From Alcanivorax sp. (GTDB taxonomy: Bacteria > Pseudomonadota > Gammaproteobacteria > Pseudomonadales > Alcanivoracaceae): 64,000 bases of DNA. The position numbers and the translations under genes were made by a program. How positions within the stretch are numbered: position 1 is the stretch's first letter; every line of letters begins with the position of its first letter. The DNA lies in the NCBI GenBank assembly GCA_013823245.1, contig PNLU01000004.1:1-64000 (forward strand). The letters run 5' to 3'. Of this stretch, positions 53,560-62,053 are shown in pieces. The notes under the pieces were generated by a model. It was given only the letters and a program-made list of their open reading frames with translations, had not been told where the DNA came from and searched no databases.

Positions 53560-54417
53560 TTGTCGGTCATCTACGATTATCACTGCCACAGTACCGCCTC
53601 GGACGGCACGCTGAGCCCGACCGAGCTGGTCGAGGCCGCCGCTGCTGCCGGGGTGCAGCAACTCGCTCTGACGGACCATGACACCCTGGCCGGGCTGCCC
53701 GAGGCGGCCGCGGCGGCGCGGGCCTGCGGGCTGAGCCTGTTGCCGGGGATCGAGGTGTCGGTGGCCTGGTCACGGCGTGAGGTGCATATCGTGGGGCTGG
53801 GCATGGACATCGCCGATCCCGGGCTGGTGGCGCTGGTCGCGGCGCAGCAGCAGGCGCGGGTGCGCCGGGCGGAGACGATCGGCAAACGCCTGGACAAGGT
53901 CGCCGGGCTGGCGGGCAGCTACGGTCGCGCGGCGGCGCTGGCGGGCACCGATGCGCCCGGTCGCCCGTGGTTTGCGCGCATGCTGGTGGCGGAGGGCAAG
54001 GTGCGCGACGAAGAGCATGCCTTCAACCGCTTCCTCAAGGCCGGGCAGTCGGCCTATGTCAGCACGCCCTGGATCGAGATGGCCGAGGCGGTGGCGGTGC
54101 TGCGCGCGGCAGGTGGCGTCGCGGTGGTGGCCCATCCGGTGCGCTATGGGCTGACCCGGCGCAAGCTGCGGCAGCTGCTGACCGATTTCTGCGAGGCAGG
54201 TGGGCAGGCGCTTGAAGTGGCCATGCCGCGCCTGAACGAGGCCCAGCAGGCGCTGTTGCGCGAATGCCTGCGGGATTTCCCGCTGCATGCCTCGGGCGGC
54301 TCGGATTTCCATACCCCGGCGCAGAAATGGTTGACCCTGGGGCGCCTGCCGACACTGCCTGAGGGTGCGCGACCGGTGGCCGAGCTGTTGCGTCCGGACG
54401 CGGCGCTGGCGGCCTGA
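53560..54417 (+). CDS. PHP-domain phosphoesterase (YciV/RNase AM-like)
   Basis: A 285-residue PHP protein: YDYHCHSTASDGTLSPTEL (HxH at 8-10), LTDHDTLAGL (near 40), GIEVSV, HPVRYGL, and GGSDFHTPAQ. E. coli YciV (RNase AM) is a 5'-3' exoribonuclease and 3',5'-bisphosphonucleotide phosphatase. The gene starts at TTG 53560, behind GGAGAG at good spacing; the ORF from 53500 lacks a ribosome site. It is followed by yciO, and this order is conserved in related genomes. Confidence 0.82.
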   Translation: MSVIYDYHCHSTASDGTLSPTELVEAAAAAGVQQLALTDHDTLAGLPEAAAAARACGLSLLPGIEVSVAWSRREVHIVGLGMDIADPGLVALVAAQQQARVRRAETIGKRLDKVAGLAGSYGRAAALAGTDAPGRPWFARMLVAEGKVRDEEHAFNRFLKAGQSAYVSTPWIEMAEAVAVLRAAGGVAVVAHPVRYGLTRRKLRQLLTDFCEAGGQALEVAMPRLNEAQQALLRECLRDFPLHASGGSDFHTPAQKWLTLGRLPTLPEGARPVAELLRPDAALAA

Positions 54418-54481
54418 ATGCTGGCGGGGCACGCCGCAGCCCCCTACAATGCGCCGCATCTGTCTGACCCGTGGCCACAGC

Positions 54482-55105
54482 ATGACCCTGACCCTGCACA
54501 TTCATCCCGAAACTCCCCAGCCGCGACTGCTGCGCCAGGCGGTCGAGGTGCTGCGCGCGGGCGGGTTGATCGCTTACCCGACGGACACGACCTATGCGCT
54601 GGGTTGCGGGATCGGTGAGAAAGCGGCGCTGGATCGCCTGATCCAGCTGCGTCGGCTGGATGACAAGCATCAGTTCACGCTGCTGTGCGCCGATCTGTCC
54701 GTGCTGGCCACCTATGCCAAGGTGGAAAATCCGGATTACCGGTTGCTCAAGGCGCACACCCCGGGGGCCTATACCTGGATTTTGCGGGGTACCGGTGAAG
54801 TGCCCCGGCGGTTGATGCACCCGAAAAAGCGCACTATCGGTATCCGCGTGCCGGATCATGCCATATGCCAGGGTCTGCTGGCGGAGCATGGCGAACCGAT
54901 CATGACTTCAACCCTGTTGCTGCCGGGCGATGAATACCCGCTGACCGACCCGGTGGATGTGCGCAATGTACTGGAAGGCCGGGTGGACCTGATTATCGAC
55001 GGCGGTTTCTGTGGCATGACCGAAACGACGGTGATTTCCCTGGCTGACGGCGACGGGCCGGAAGTGGTGCGTGAAGGGGCGGGCAGCCTGGAAGGCATCT
55101 TCTGA
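54482..55105 (+). CDS. yciO: Sua5/YciO/YrdC family protein YciO
   Basis: A 207-residue protein with the YrdC fold: LRAGGLIAYPTDTTYALGC, then LRRLDDKHQFTLLC, FGPYT-like HTPGAYTWIL, and IGIRVPDH. YciO is related to threonylcarbamoyl-AMP synthase (TsaC/Sua5), though E. coli YciO is not the main enzyme. ATG 54482. A TACAAT at 54445-54450 may be its -10. Confidence 0.85.
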   Translation: MTLTLHIHPETPQPRLLRQAVEVLRAGGLIAYPTDTTYALGCGIGEKAALDRLIQLRRLDDKHQFTLLCADLSVLATYAKVENPDYRLLKAHTPGAYTWILRGTGEVPRRLMHPKKRTIGIRVPDHAICQGLLAEHGEPIMTSTLLLPGDEYPLTDPVDVRNVLEGRVDLIIDGGFCGMTETTVISLADGDGPEVVREGAGSLEGIF

Positions 55106-55142
55106 ACGCCATCAAGCGTGGAATACAGGTCCTCTGAGCCGG

Positions 55143-55148
55143 TATACT
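55143..55148 (+). promoter_or_regulatory. Likely -10 of the trpS promoter
   Basis: TATACT in the 80-base gap between yciO and trpS, about 38 bases before the TTG start. The -35 is weak (GGAATA-like), so this is a modest call. Confidence 0.35.
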
Positions 55149-55185
55149 GCCGCCCTTCACCTGCCAGTCTTTCCAGGAGTCTGTT

Positions 55186-56400
55186 TTGAGTTCTGTGGTC
55201 TCTTCCCAGCGCGTTCTGTCCGGCATGCGTCCCACCGGGCGACTGCATCTGGGTCACTATCACGGCGTGCTGAAGAACTGGGTGCGTCTGCAGCACGAGT
55301 TCGAGTGTTTCTTCTTCGTCGCCGATTGGCACGCGCTGACCACCGAATATGAAAACCCGCAGAAGATCGAGCAGGCGGTCTGGGACATGGTGATCGACTG
55401 GCTGGCGGCCGGGGTCAACCCGGGTTCCTCGACATTGTTCATCCAGTCGCGGGTGCCGGAGCATGCGGAATTGCACCTGCTGTTGTCGATGATGACGCCA
55501 CTGGGCTGGCTGGAGCGGGTGCCGACCTACAAGGATCAGCAGGAAAAACTCAAGGAAAAGGACCTGGCGACCTATGGCTTCCTGGGCTACCCGCTGCTGC
55601 AATCGGCGGACATCCTGATGTACCGCGCGGGCATGGTGCCGGTGGGCGCCGATCAGGTTGCTCATGTCGAGATCACCCGCGAGGTGGCGCGCCGTTTCAA
55701 CCATCTTTACGGCCGCGAACCGGGCTTTGAGGAGGCGGTCGAGGCGGCCATTCGCAAGATGGGCAAGAAGCAGGCCCGGATCTATGCTGACAATCGTCGC
55801 CGCTATCAGGAACAGGGCGATGAGAGCGCGCTGGAGACGGCGCGCGCACTGGTCATGGACCAGCAGAACATCACCCTGGGCGATCGCGAACGCCTGCTGG
55901 GTGATCTGGAGGGGGGCGGCAAGGTGATCCTGCCGGAACCCCAGGCCCTGCTTACTCCGGCCTCGAAGATGCCCGGGCTGGACGGGCAGAAGATGTCCAA
56001 GTCCTACGGCAACACCATCAGCTTGCGCGAGGATCCGGACGAGCTGGAACAGAAAATTCGCCGCATGCCCACGGATCCGGCGCGGGTGCGCCGGGATGAT
56101 CCGGGCACACCGGAGAAGTGCCCGGTGTGGGAATTCCACAAGGTGTATTCCGATCAGGCCACCTGCGCCTGGGTGCAGGAGGGCTGCACCAGCGCCGGTA
56201 TCGGCTGTCTGGACTGCAAGAAACCGGTGATCGATGCGGTGCAGGCGGAGCTGGAGCCGATCCGGCGCCGGGCCGAGGAACACATGCGTAATCCCGATCT
56301 GGTGCGTACCATTGTCTCGGAAGGGTGCGAGGAAGCCCGCGAGGCGGCCCGCGCCACGCTGGAAGAGGTGCGTAGCGCCATGGGCCTTAATTACCGCTAG
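55186..56400 (+). CDS. trpS: Tryptophanyl-tRNA synthetase
   Basis: A 404-residue class I synthetase: HIGH variant HLGH at 21-24 and KMSKS near 269. Longer than the 334-residue E. coli enzyme. The C-terminal part contains C312-x21-C334-x6-C341-x2-C344, close to the [4Fe-4S] motif described for Thermotoga TrpRS (C-x22-C-x6-C-x2-C), so this enzyme probably carries an iron-sulfur cluster near the anticodon-binding region. The start is TTG 55186 behind CAGGAG; the next start-like codons are inside the conserved N-terminus. It heads the trpS-scpA-scpB-rluB run. Confidence 0.93.
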   Translation: MSSVVSSQRVLSGMRPTGRLHLGHYHGVLKNWVRLQHEFECFFFVADWHALTTEYENPQKIEQAVWDMVIDWLAAGVNPGSSTLFIQSRVPEHAELHLLLSMMTPLGWLERVPTYKDQQEKLKEKDLATYGFLGYPLLQSADILMYRAGMVPVGADQVAHVEITREVARRFNHLYGREPGFEEAVEAAIRKMGKKQARIYADNRRRYQEQGDESALETARALVMDQQNITLGDRERLLGDLEGGGKVILPEPQALLTPASKMPGLDGQKMSKSYGNTISLREDPDELEQKIRRMPTDPARVRRDDPGTPEKCPVWEFHKVYSDQATCAWVQEGCTSAGIGCLDCKKPVIDAVQAELEPIRRRAEEHMRNPDLVRTIVSEGCEEAREAARATLEEVRSAMGLNYR

Positions 56401-56412
56401 GAGCCAGGCAAG

Positions 56413-57288
56413 ATGGACGATACAGCGGACGCCGGCGCGGCTGATGTCATCAATCCGAAGCAGAACGAAATGCCGTTTGGCCTGATGTATGGCCAGGCGA
56501 TCACCAAGCTGCCTGATGATCTCTATATTCCGCCGGACGCCCTGGAGGTGTTCCTGGAGGCGTTCGAGGGGCCGCTGGACCTGCTGTTGTACCTGATCAA
56601 ACGCCAGAATCTGGATATCCTGGACATTCCGGTGGCGCAGATTACCGCGCAATACATGCAGTACGTGGAACTGATGAAGGCCTTGAATTTCGAGCTGGCG
56701 GCAGAATATCTGGTGATGGCTGCGCTGCTGGGCGAGATCAAGTCACGCAGTCTGTTGCCGCGCCCGGAAGTGGATGGCGATGAGGACGGGGAAGATCCCC
56801 GCGCCGAACTGATCCGCCGCCTGCAGGAGTACGAGCGCTTCAAGAAGGCCGCCGAAGATATTGACGCGTTGCCGCGACTGGAGCGGGATATCTTCCTGGC
56901 GGCGGCGAAACGACCGGATTTCAGCCGCCCGCGCCCCGAGCCGGACGTGGATATGCGCGAGCTGTTGCTCGCCTTCAAGGACGTGTTGCACCGGGCCGAT
57001 ATGTTCGAGAGCCATCATATCTCGCGGGAGAAGTTGTCCACCCGGGAGCGCATGGCGAACGTGCTGGAACGCCTGCGCGGTCGCGAATTCGTGCCCTTCG
57101 TGGCGCTGTTCCCCATCGAGGAAGGGCGAGCTGGCGTAGTGGTGACCTTTCTGGCGGTGCTGGAGCTGGTCAAGGAGTCCCTGATCGAGTTGATCCAGAA
57201 CGAGCCCTTTACCCCGATCCATGTCAAGGCGCGTACCGTGATCCTCGAACAGAATGACGACGTGGATGACCTGATACAGGAAGGATAA
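56413..57288 (+). CDS. scpA: Segregation and condensation protein A, kleisin ScpA
   Basis: A 291-residue kleisin: EVFLEAFEGPLDLLLYLIKRQNLDILDIPVAQITAQYM near residue 45-85 is the family core; a C-terminal winged helix follows (FVALFPIEEGRAGVVVTFLAVLELVKESLIEL). With SMC and ScpB it forms the chromosome-condensing complex. Its presence beside scpB shows an Smc-ScpAB type system. It starts 12 bases after trpS behind AGGAG and is followed 7 bases later by scpB. Confidence 0.93.
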   Translation: MDDTADAGAADVINPKQNEMPFGLMYGQAITKLPDDLYIPPDALEVFLEAFEGPLDLLLYLIKRQNLDILDIPVAQITAQYMQYVELMKALNFELAAEYLVMAALLGEIKSRSLLPRPEVDGDEDGEDPRAELIRRLQEYERFKKAAEDIDALPRLERDIFLAAAKRPDFSRPRPEPDVDMRELLLAFKDVLHRADMFESHHISREKLSTRERMANVLERLRGREFVPFVALFPIEEGRAGVVVTFLAVLELVKESLIELIQNEPFTPIHVKARTVILEQNDDVDDLIQEG

Positions 57289-57295
57289 GACACAG

Positions 57296-58123
57296 GTGGA
57301 TGCGCAACAGATCAGTCAGATAATCGAAGGCGCGATTTTTGCATCGGAAGGTCCGCTGGACCGCGATGCGATGCTGATGCTCTTTGATGAAGCCGAGCGT
57401 CCTGACAAGGCCACGCTGGGCAAGGTGCTTGATGACCTGGCGGAAAGCTATGCCGGGCGTGGTATCGAACTGCGCGAGGTCGCGTCGGGTTTCCGCTTTC
57501 AGGTGCGCAAGGAAATGGGCCCCTGGGTCAGTCGCCTGTGGCAGGAAAAGGCACCCCGTTACAGCCGTGCGATTCTGGAAACGCTGGCATTGATGGCGTA
57601 CCGGCAGCCGATTACCCGTGGCGAGATCGAGGAGATCCGTGGCGTGGCGGTGAGCAGCCAGATTGTGCGCACCTTGCTGGAGCGCGGCTGGGCACGGGTG
57701 GTGGGGCATCGTGATGTGCCGGGCCGCCCGGCCATGTATGCCACAACGCGGCAGTTTCTGGACTATTTTGACCTCAAGAGTCTGGAAGACTTGCCGTCCC
57801 TGGCCGAGATCAGGGATCTGGACAAGCTGAACGAGGAACTGGCGCTGGATGATCGTCCGCGCGAGGACGCGGGTGAGCACGATGCAGAAGCCGGGCATGA
57901 CGAGACGGCTGACGGTGCACCGCAGCAGGGCGGGCTGGGCATGCTCCCGGCGGATGATGAAACAGACATTGACGAGTCCACACTGATGGACATGGACAAG
58001 GTGGACGCGGTGCTGGCGGAATTTGACGCCCAGTATCGTCGCAAGCCTGCGTCACCCAGGGAGGCCATTGAAGCGACGGAGATTCCCTCCACCGCTGGAG
58101 CCGAAAACGAAGACGATGAGTGA
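57296..58123 (+). CDS. scpB: Segregation and condensation protein B, ScpB
   Basis: A 275-residue protein: two winged helices (ISQIIEGAIFASEGPLDRDAML; YSRAILETLALMAYRQPITRGEIEEIRG) typical of ScpB, which dimerises and binds ScpA. A long acidic, low-complexity C-terminal tail of about 85 residues is longer than in many relatives. The start is GTG 57296. It overlaps the rluB start by 8 bases. Confidence 0.92.
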   Translation: MDAQQISQIIEGAIFASEGPLDRDAMLMLFDEAERPDKATLGKVLDDLAESYAGRGIELREVASGFRFQVRKEMGPWVSRLWQEKAPRYSRAILETLALMAYRQPITRGEIEEIRGVAVSSQIVRTLLERGWARVVGHRDVPGRPAMYATTRQFLDYFDLKSLEDLPSLAEIRDLDKLNEELALDDRPREDAGEHDAEAGHDETADGAPQQGGLGMLPADDETDIDESTLMDMDKVDAVLAEFDAQYRRKPASPREAIEATEIPSTAGAENEDDE

Positions 58124-58958
58124 GAAACTTCAGAAAGTCCTGGCGCGAGCCGGGCTGGGTTCACGGCGCGAGCTGGAAACCTGGATCAGCGATGGCCGTG
58201 TATCGGTCAATGGTCGCATTGCCACCCTCGGCGATCGCGCCGAAGCAGAGGATACTATCCGCGTGGACGGGCATATCATACGCACCCAGGCTCAGGACGA
58301 GATCGTGAGCCGGGTCATCATGTATCACAAACCGGCGGGCGAAGTGTGCTCTCGCAACGACCCGGAAGGGCGCCCGACGGTCTTTGACAACCTGCCGCGT
58401 CTCAAGGGGATGCGCTGGGTTCAGGTCGGGCGGCTGGATATCAACACCTCCGGGCTGCTGCTGTTTACCACCGACGGTGAACTGGCGCATCGTCTGATGC
58501 ACCCGTCGAACGGTTTTGTCCGCGAGTACGCTGTGCGCGTGCGCGGCGAGCTGACGCCGGAGAAGCGCAAGGCGATGCTGGACGGGGTCATGCTGGAAGA
58601 CGGCATATCACGCTTCAAGAGCATCAGTGATGCCGGTGGCGCGGAAGAGGGCGCCAACCACTGGTACAAGGTGTCGCTGGTTGGCGGCAAGTATCGGGAA
58701 GTGCGTCGCCTGCTGGAATCGCAGGAGCTGGAAGTGGCGCGCCTGATCCGCATCCGCTTCGGGGATATTCCGTTGCCGCCGCAGTTGCGTCAGGGGCGCT
58801 GGATGGAATTGCCGCCGGAGCAGTTCGAGGCGCTTACGGCGCGGGTGGACCTGAAGGGCAAGCAGTACACGGGTTTGTATGGGCGTGCGCGCCTGCGCAC
58901 TCAGCGCAGCGGCGACAAGCCTCCGCGCAAGGCACGGCGCAATCCGTATCGCCGCTGA
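58116..58958 (+). CDS. rluB: 23S rRNA pseudouridine(2605) synthase RluB
   Basis: A 280-residue RsuA-family synthase. The S4 RNA-binding domain lies at 3-55 (LQKVLARAGLGSRRELETWI). Catalytic Asp108 is in GRLDINTSGLLLFT. The C-terminal basic tail (ARRNPYRR) is typical of RluB. It modifies U2605 in the peptidyl-transferase region of 23S rRNA. Start ATG 58116 overlaps the end of scpB. The transcript ends at the strong hairpin at 58973. Confidence 0.9.
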   Translation: MSEKLQKVLARAGLGSRRELETWISDGRVSVNGRIATLGDRAEAEDTIRVDGHIIRTQAQDEIVSRVIMYHKPAGEVCSRNDPEGRPTVFDNLPRLKGMRWVQVGRLDINTSGLLLFTTDGELAHRLMHPSNGFVREYAVRVRGELTPEKRKAMLDGVMLEDGISRFKSISDAGGAEEGANHWYKVSLVGGKYREVRRLLESQELEVARLIRIRFGDIPLPPQLRQGRWMELPPEQFEALTARVDLKGKQYTGLYGRARLRTQRSGDKPPRKARRNPYRR

Positions 58959-58972
58959 TAAAAGTGACTGGT

Positions 58973-59004
58973 AAAAAAAAGGCCCGGCAAATGCCGGGCC
59001 TTTT
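58973..59004. terminator. Bidirectional rho-independent terminator
   Basis: GGCCCGGC (58981-58988) pairs with GCCGGGCC (58993-59000), with a run of A before it and T after it. It serves rluB on the plus strand and the OmpA-family gene on the minus strand. Confidence 0.92.
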
Positions 59005-59031
59005 CATTTCGCCTGTTTCACCTGTCGGTGA

Positions 59032-60054
59032 TCAGCGGCGCTCTTCGATCGTGCCGGTGATAATGGCTTCGACACGACGGTTCTGCGCACGGCCTTCGCG
59101 AGTGCTGTTGTCGGCGACAGGCTCATGCTCACCTTTGCCAACGACTTCAATGCGATTTGCCTCGACGCCTTCCTGTTCCACCATCAGACGCTTGGCATTT
59201 TCAGCCCGGCGCTCGGACAGGCGCTGGTTGTACTCTTCCGGCCCCATGGTGCAGGTGTGGCCTTCCAGCGTGACACGGGTTTGCGGATGCTCGCGCAGGA
59301 AGCGAGCTGCTTCGACCAGCTCTGCGCGGTTGGCGTCGCTGATGCTGGCGTCATCGAACTCGAAGTTGGCGGTAAGCGTCTCTTCAACCTGACGGCGAGT
59401 AACTTGCGGTTGCGGCGGCGGTGTCGGTTCAGCACGCGGAGTCGGTTCCGGCTCTGGTTCTGCCACACGCTGGCTGCGTGCACCGAACATCAGGTTCAGA
59501 CCCGCATACACCTGACCATAGGTAAAATAATTGTCATGGCTGTAGGCATGGCGTGTGCCGAGATCCAGTGCCAGACGGTCCTGGATCAGCGCACGTTGCA
59601 CGCCCAGTTCCACACCGGCCATGAAGTCCTTCTCGCGATCACCGGGGGCGCCGTTGGTGGGGCGAATATCCAGTTCACCGGCGTTGATGCCCGCGTAGGG
59701 CTCGAAGCCGAGAATGCTGGTGTTGTGGAAGTGATGACGCAAGCTGGCGAAGTAGGTTTCGGAATTAACGCGCGCGCCGGTGTTGTACTTGCTTTCCAGG
59801 CGGCCGTCAGCCTGTTCGTAGGTGGCCTGCACTGACCACGCCGGGCTGAAGCGCCAGCCGATCTGGCCGCCGAAGAAGGTGTCATTCTCCAGACCATCCT
59901 GATCGCGCAGGTAGACGCTGTTTTCATAGAAGAAGTTGTAACTGGCTCGCCCACCGATGTAGCCGTAGCTGTCGGGCATGTTGCCACTGGCTACCGCCAG
60001 CGCGGGGAGAGTAAGAATCGGCAGCGCCGCAACGGATAACAGCTTCGGTTTCAT
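59032..60054 (-). CDS. OmpA-family outer membrane protein (OprF-like)
   Basis: A 340-residue protein. Signal peptide to about 22 (AVASG). An eight-strand barrel domain (about 25-195: SYGYIGGRASYNFFYENSVY, FFGGQIGWRFSPAWSVQATYEQADG). A proline-rich linker (AEPEPEPTPRAEP). A C-terminal OmpA peptidoglycan-binding domain with the marks VTLEGHTCTMGPEEYNQRLSERRAENAKRLMV and NRRVEAII. It links outer membrane and peptidoglycan. The 277-base gap upstream holds an inverted repeat and no gene. Confidence 0.9.
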   Translation of the reverse strand: MKPKLLSVAALPILTLPALAVASGNMPDSYGYIGGRASYNFFYENSVYLRDQDGLENDTFFGGQIGWRFSPAWSVQATYEQADGRLESKYNTGARVNSETYFASLRHHFHNTSILGFEPYAGINAGELDIRPTNGAPGDREKDFMAGVELGVQRALIQDRLALDLGTRHAYSHDNYFTYGQVYAGLNLMFGARSQRVAEPEPEPTPRAEPTPPPQPQVTRRQVEETLTANFEFDDASISDANRAELVEAARFLREHPQTRVTLEGHTCTMGPEEYNQRLSERRAENAKRLMVEQEGVEANRIEVVGKGEHEPVADNSTREGRAQNRRVEAIITGTIEERR

Positions 60055-60174
60055 GTCTGCTCCTTGATCAATAGCCTGAGTGGGTCCCTGGTGCCTTCAT
60101 GGTGGCACCGTTTCATTGTGCGCCTGCGGAGAATCAAGGTCCGTAGGAACGCGGTATGATTTTCGTAACGGCTA

Positions 60175-60211
60175 ATAACAAAAGATCAGGCAAGAATTAA
60201 TCCTTTGTTAT
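60175..60211. promoter_or_regulatory. Inverted repeat in the leader region of the OmpA-family gene
   Basis: ATAACAAA (60175-60182) and TTTGTTAT (60204-60211), 21 bases apart, are perfect inverted repeats in the AT-rich gap upstream of the porin gene. It could be an operator or an RNA hairpin; I find no clear promoter hexamers. Confidence 0.35.
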
Positions 60212-60331
60212 CAGTGGATCGCCGGGAAATGACCTTGCGATCTCCTGAAAGAGATTGTCCGGAAACAGGTGGGTGCAGGTAAACATGGCGGGGGAAAACA
60301 AAACAGAATATTACATTCAATCGATACGTTT

Positions 60332-61054
60332 TCAGGGCAGATGCATGATGCGTGCGATGAGTGCGGGCACGGCTGTTTCGACGCGCAAAATGCGTTGCCC
60401 TAGACTATAGGGTGTAAAGCCAGCGTCAAGAAAGCACTGTGTTTCATAAGGCGTCCAGCCACCCTCCGGGCCCACGGCGAGTGTGGTGGCCGTTCTGCAA
60501 TCGCGCGGCGCGTGTTGTGGTTCGCCGTTCACCGGGTGCGCCAGAATTTTCAGACTGTTCTGGCTCAAGTCCGGTAATTCATCCTCCACAAAAGGCTTGA
60601 ACCGGTCACGCAACAGCAGGGTTGGCATCAGGGTGTCGCCGGCCTGTTCCAGCCCCAGGCGCAATTTTTCCCGCAGCAATGGCATGCCCAGCTCCGGTGT
60701 GCGCCAGTAGCTCTTGTCCACCTTGTAACTGTTGAGCAGCACAATGTGCTTGACCCCGAGTGAACTGAAGTCGATCAGAATGCGGCGCAGCATCTTCGGG
60801 CGTGGTAACGCCAGCACCAGGGTGAGGGGGAGCGGTGGCGGGGGAGGGGCCTGTGGCACGAAGGCCAGCTGCAGGGTCTGGCCGTCATCGGCCAGCACGG
60901 TGGCGTGCCCCATATCACCGTTCAGCACGCCGGCGCGCACCTGAGCTCCCGGGGCCAGCCCCAGGATGGTGCGGATATGGTGTGCCCGGCGGTCATTGAT
61001 ATGCCAGCGGTCACCGTCCAGGTGGTCGTTCGGGGTCAGAAGCAGCAGGTTCAT
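60332..61054 (-). CDS. rsmE: 16S rRNA (uracil1498-N3)-methyltransferase RsmE
   Basis: A 240-residue SPOUT methyltransferase with an N-terminal PUA-like domain. The SAM-binding knot carries TLAVGPEGGWTPYETQCF and LGQRILRVETAVPALIARI, the RsmE signature. It methylates U1498 of 16S rRNA. The linker between domains contains a short polyproline stretch (QAPPPPPLPL). Divergent from the MoxR gene. Confidence 0.93.
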   Translation of the reverse strand: MNLLLLTPNDHLDGDRWHINDRRAHHIRTILGLAPGAQVRAGVLNGDMGHATVLADDGQTLQLAFVPQAPPPPPLPLTLVLALPRPKMLRRILIDFSSLGVKHIVLLNSYKVDKSYWRTPELGMPLLREKLRLGLEQAGDTLMPTLLLRDRFKPFVEDELPDLSQNSLKILAHPVNGEPQHAPRDCRTATTLAVGPEGGWTPYETQCFLDAGFTPYSLGQRILRVETAVPALIARIMHLP

Positions 61055-61142
61055 GGCGCAGGATTATCCCACAGGCGGCCTTCGGGCGGCAGTAGAGGCG
61101 CCCGGGTGACCTGACTGATCAGTTCCCTGACCGTATTTCACC

Positions 61143-61170
61143 TTGCCATGCCCCTGACGCTTGCTAGAGT
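61143..61170 (+). promoter_or_regulatory. Predicted promoter of the moxR-VWA operon
   Basis: -35 TTGCCA (61143-61148), 16-bp spacer, -10 TAGAGT (61165-61170), 35 bases before the MoxR start. Confidence 0.5.
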
Positions 61171-61205
61171 AGGCGCTGGCTTTAATTCGTAGTGGAGATC
61201 GACCG

Positions 61206-62048
61206 ATGCAGTTTCAGGGGACCGACCAGTATGTAGCGACCGAAGACCTGCGCATGGCAGTGAATGCGGCCATCGCCTTGCAGCGCCCGCTGCTGATCAA
61301 GGGGGAGCCGGGCACGGGCAAGACGCTGCTGGCCGAGCAGGTGGCGGCGTCTCTGGGGCTGCGGCTGCTGAGCTGGAACATCAAGTCGACCACCAAGGCC
61401 CAGCAGGGGCTGTACGAGTATGACGCGGTATCCCGCCTGCGCGATTCCCAGCTGGGTGCAGAAGGCGTTGAAGATGTGGCCAACTACATCAAGAAGGGCA
61501 AGCTCTGGGAGGCCTTCGAGGCGGACGAGCAGGTGGTGTTGCTGATCGACGAGATCGACAAGGCGGACATCGAGTTTCCCAACGACCTGCTGCAGGAACT
61601 CGATCGCATGGAGTTCTATGTCTATGAAACCCAGCAGCTGGTCAAGGCACAGCGCCGTCCTATCGTGATCATTACGTCGAACAACGAGAAGGAGCTGCCG
61701 GATGCCTTCCTGCGCCGTTGCTTCTTCCACTACATCAACTTTCCCGATGCCACGACCATGATGCAGATCATTGATGTGCATTACCCGGGCATCAAGCAGA
61801 CCCTGGTGAAGGAGGCGATGGAGATCTTTTTCGACTTGCGCAAAGTGCCGGGCCTGAAGAAGAAGCCATCAACGTCCGAACTGATTGACTGGCTGAAGCT
61901 GCTGCTCGCCGATGACATTCCCGATGACATCCTGCGCAATCGCGATACCAAGAAGGCGATCCCGCCGCTCTATGGTGCGCTGGTCAAGAATGAAGCGGAT
62001 GTACAACTGCTGGAGCGGCTGGCCTTCATGTCCCGCCGCGAGGGCTGA
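61206..62048 (+). CDS. MoxR-family AAA+ ATPase
   Basis: A 280-residue AAA+ protein with Walker A GEPGTGKT at 33-40, Walker B VVLLIDEIDKAD near 113, sensor ITSNNEKELPDAFLRRC, and an arginine finger region. MoxR proteins act with VWA-domain partners to remodel or activate metal enzymes and complexes. The partner gene follows 5 bases later. ATG 61206 has GGAGAT in front. Confidence 0.88.
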   Translation: MQFQGTDQYVATEDLRMAVNAAIALQRPLLIKGEPGTGKTLLAEQVAASLGLRLLSWNIKSTTKAQQGLYEYDAVSRLRDSQLGAEGVEDVANYIKKGKLWEAFEADEQVVLLIDEIDKADIEFPNDLLQELDRMEFYVYETQQLVKAQRRPIVIITSNNEKELPDAFLRRCFFHYINFPDATTMMQIIDVHYPGIKQTLVKEAMEIFFDLRKVPGLKKKPSTSELIDWLKLLLADDIPDDILRNRDTKKAIPPLYGALVKNEADVQLLERLAFMSRREG

Positions 62049-62053
62049 TCGCC

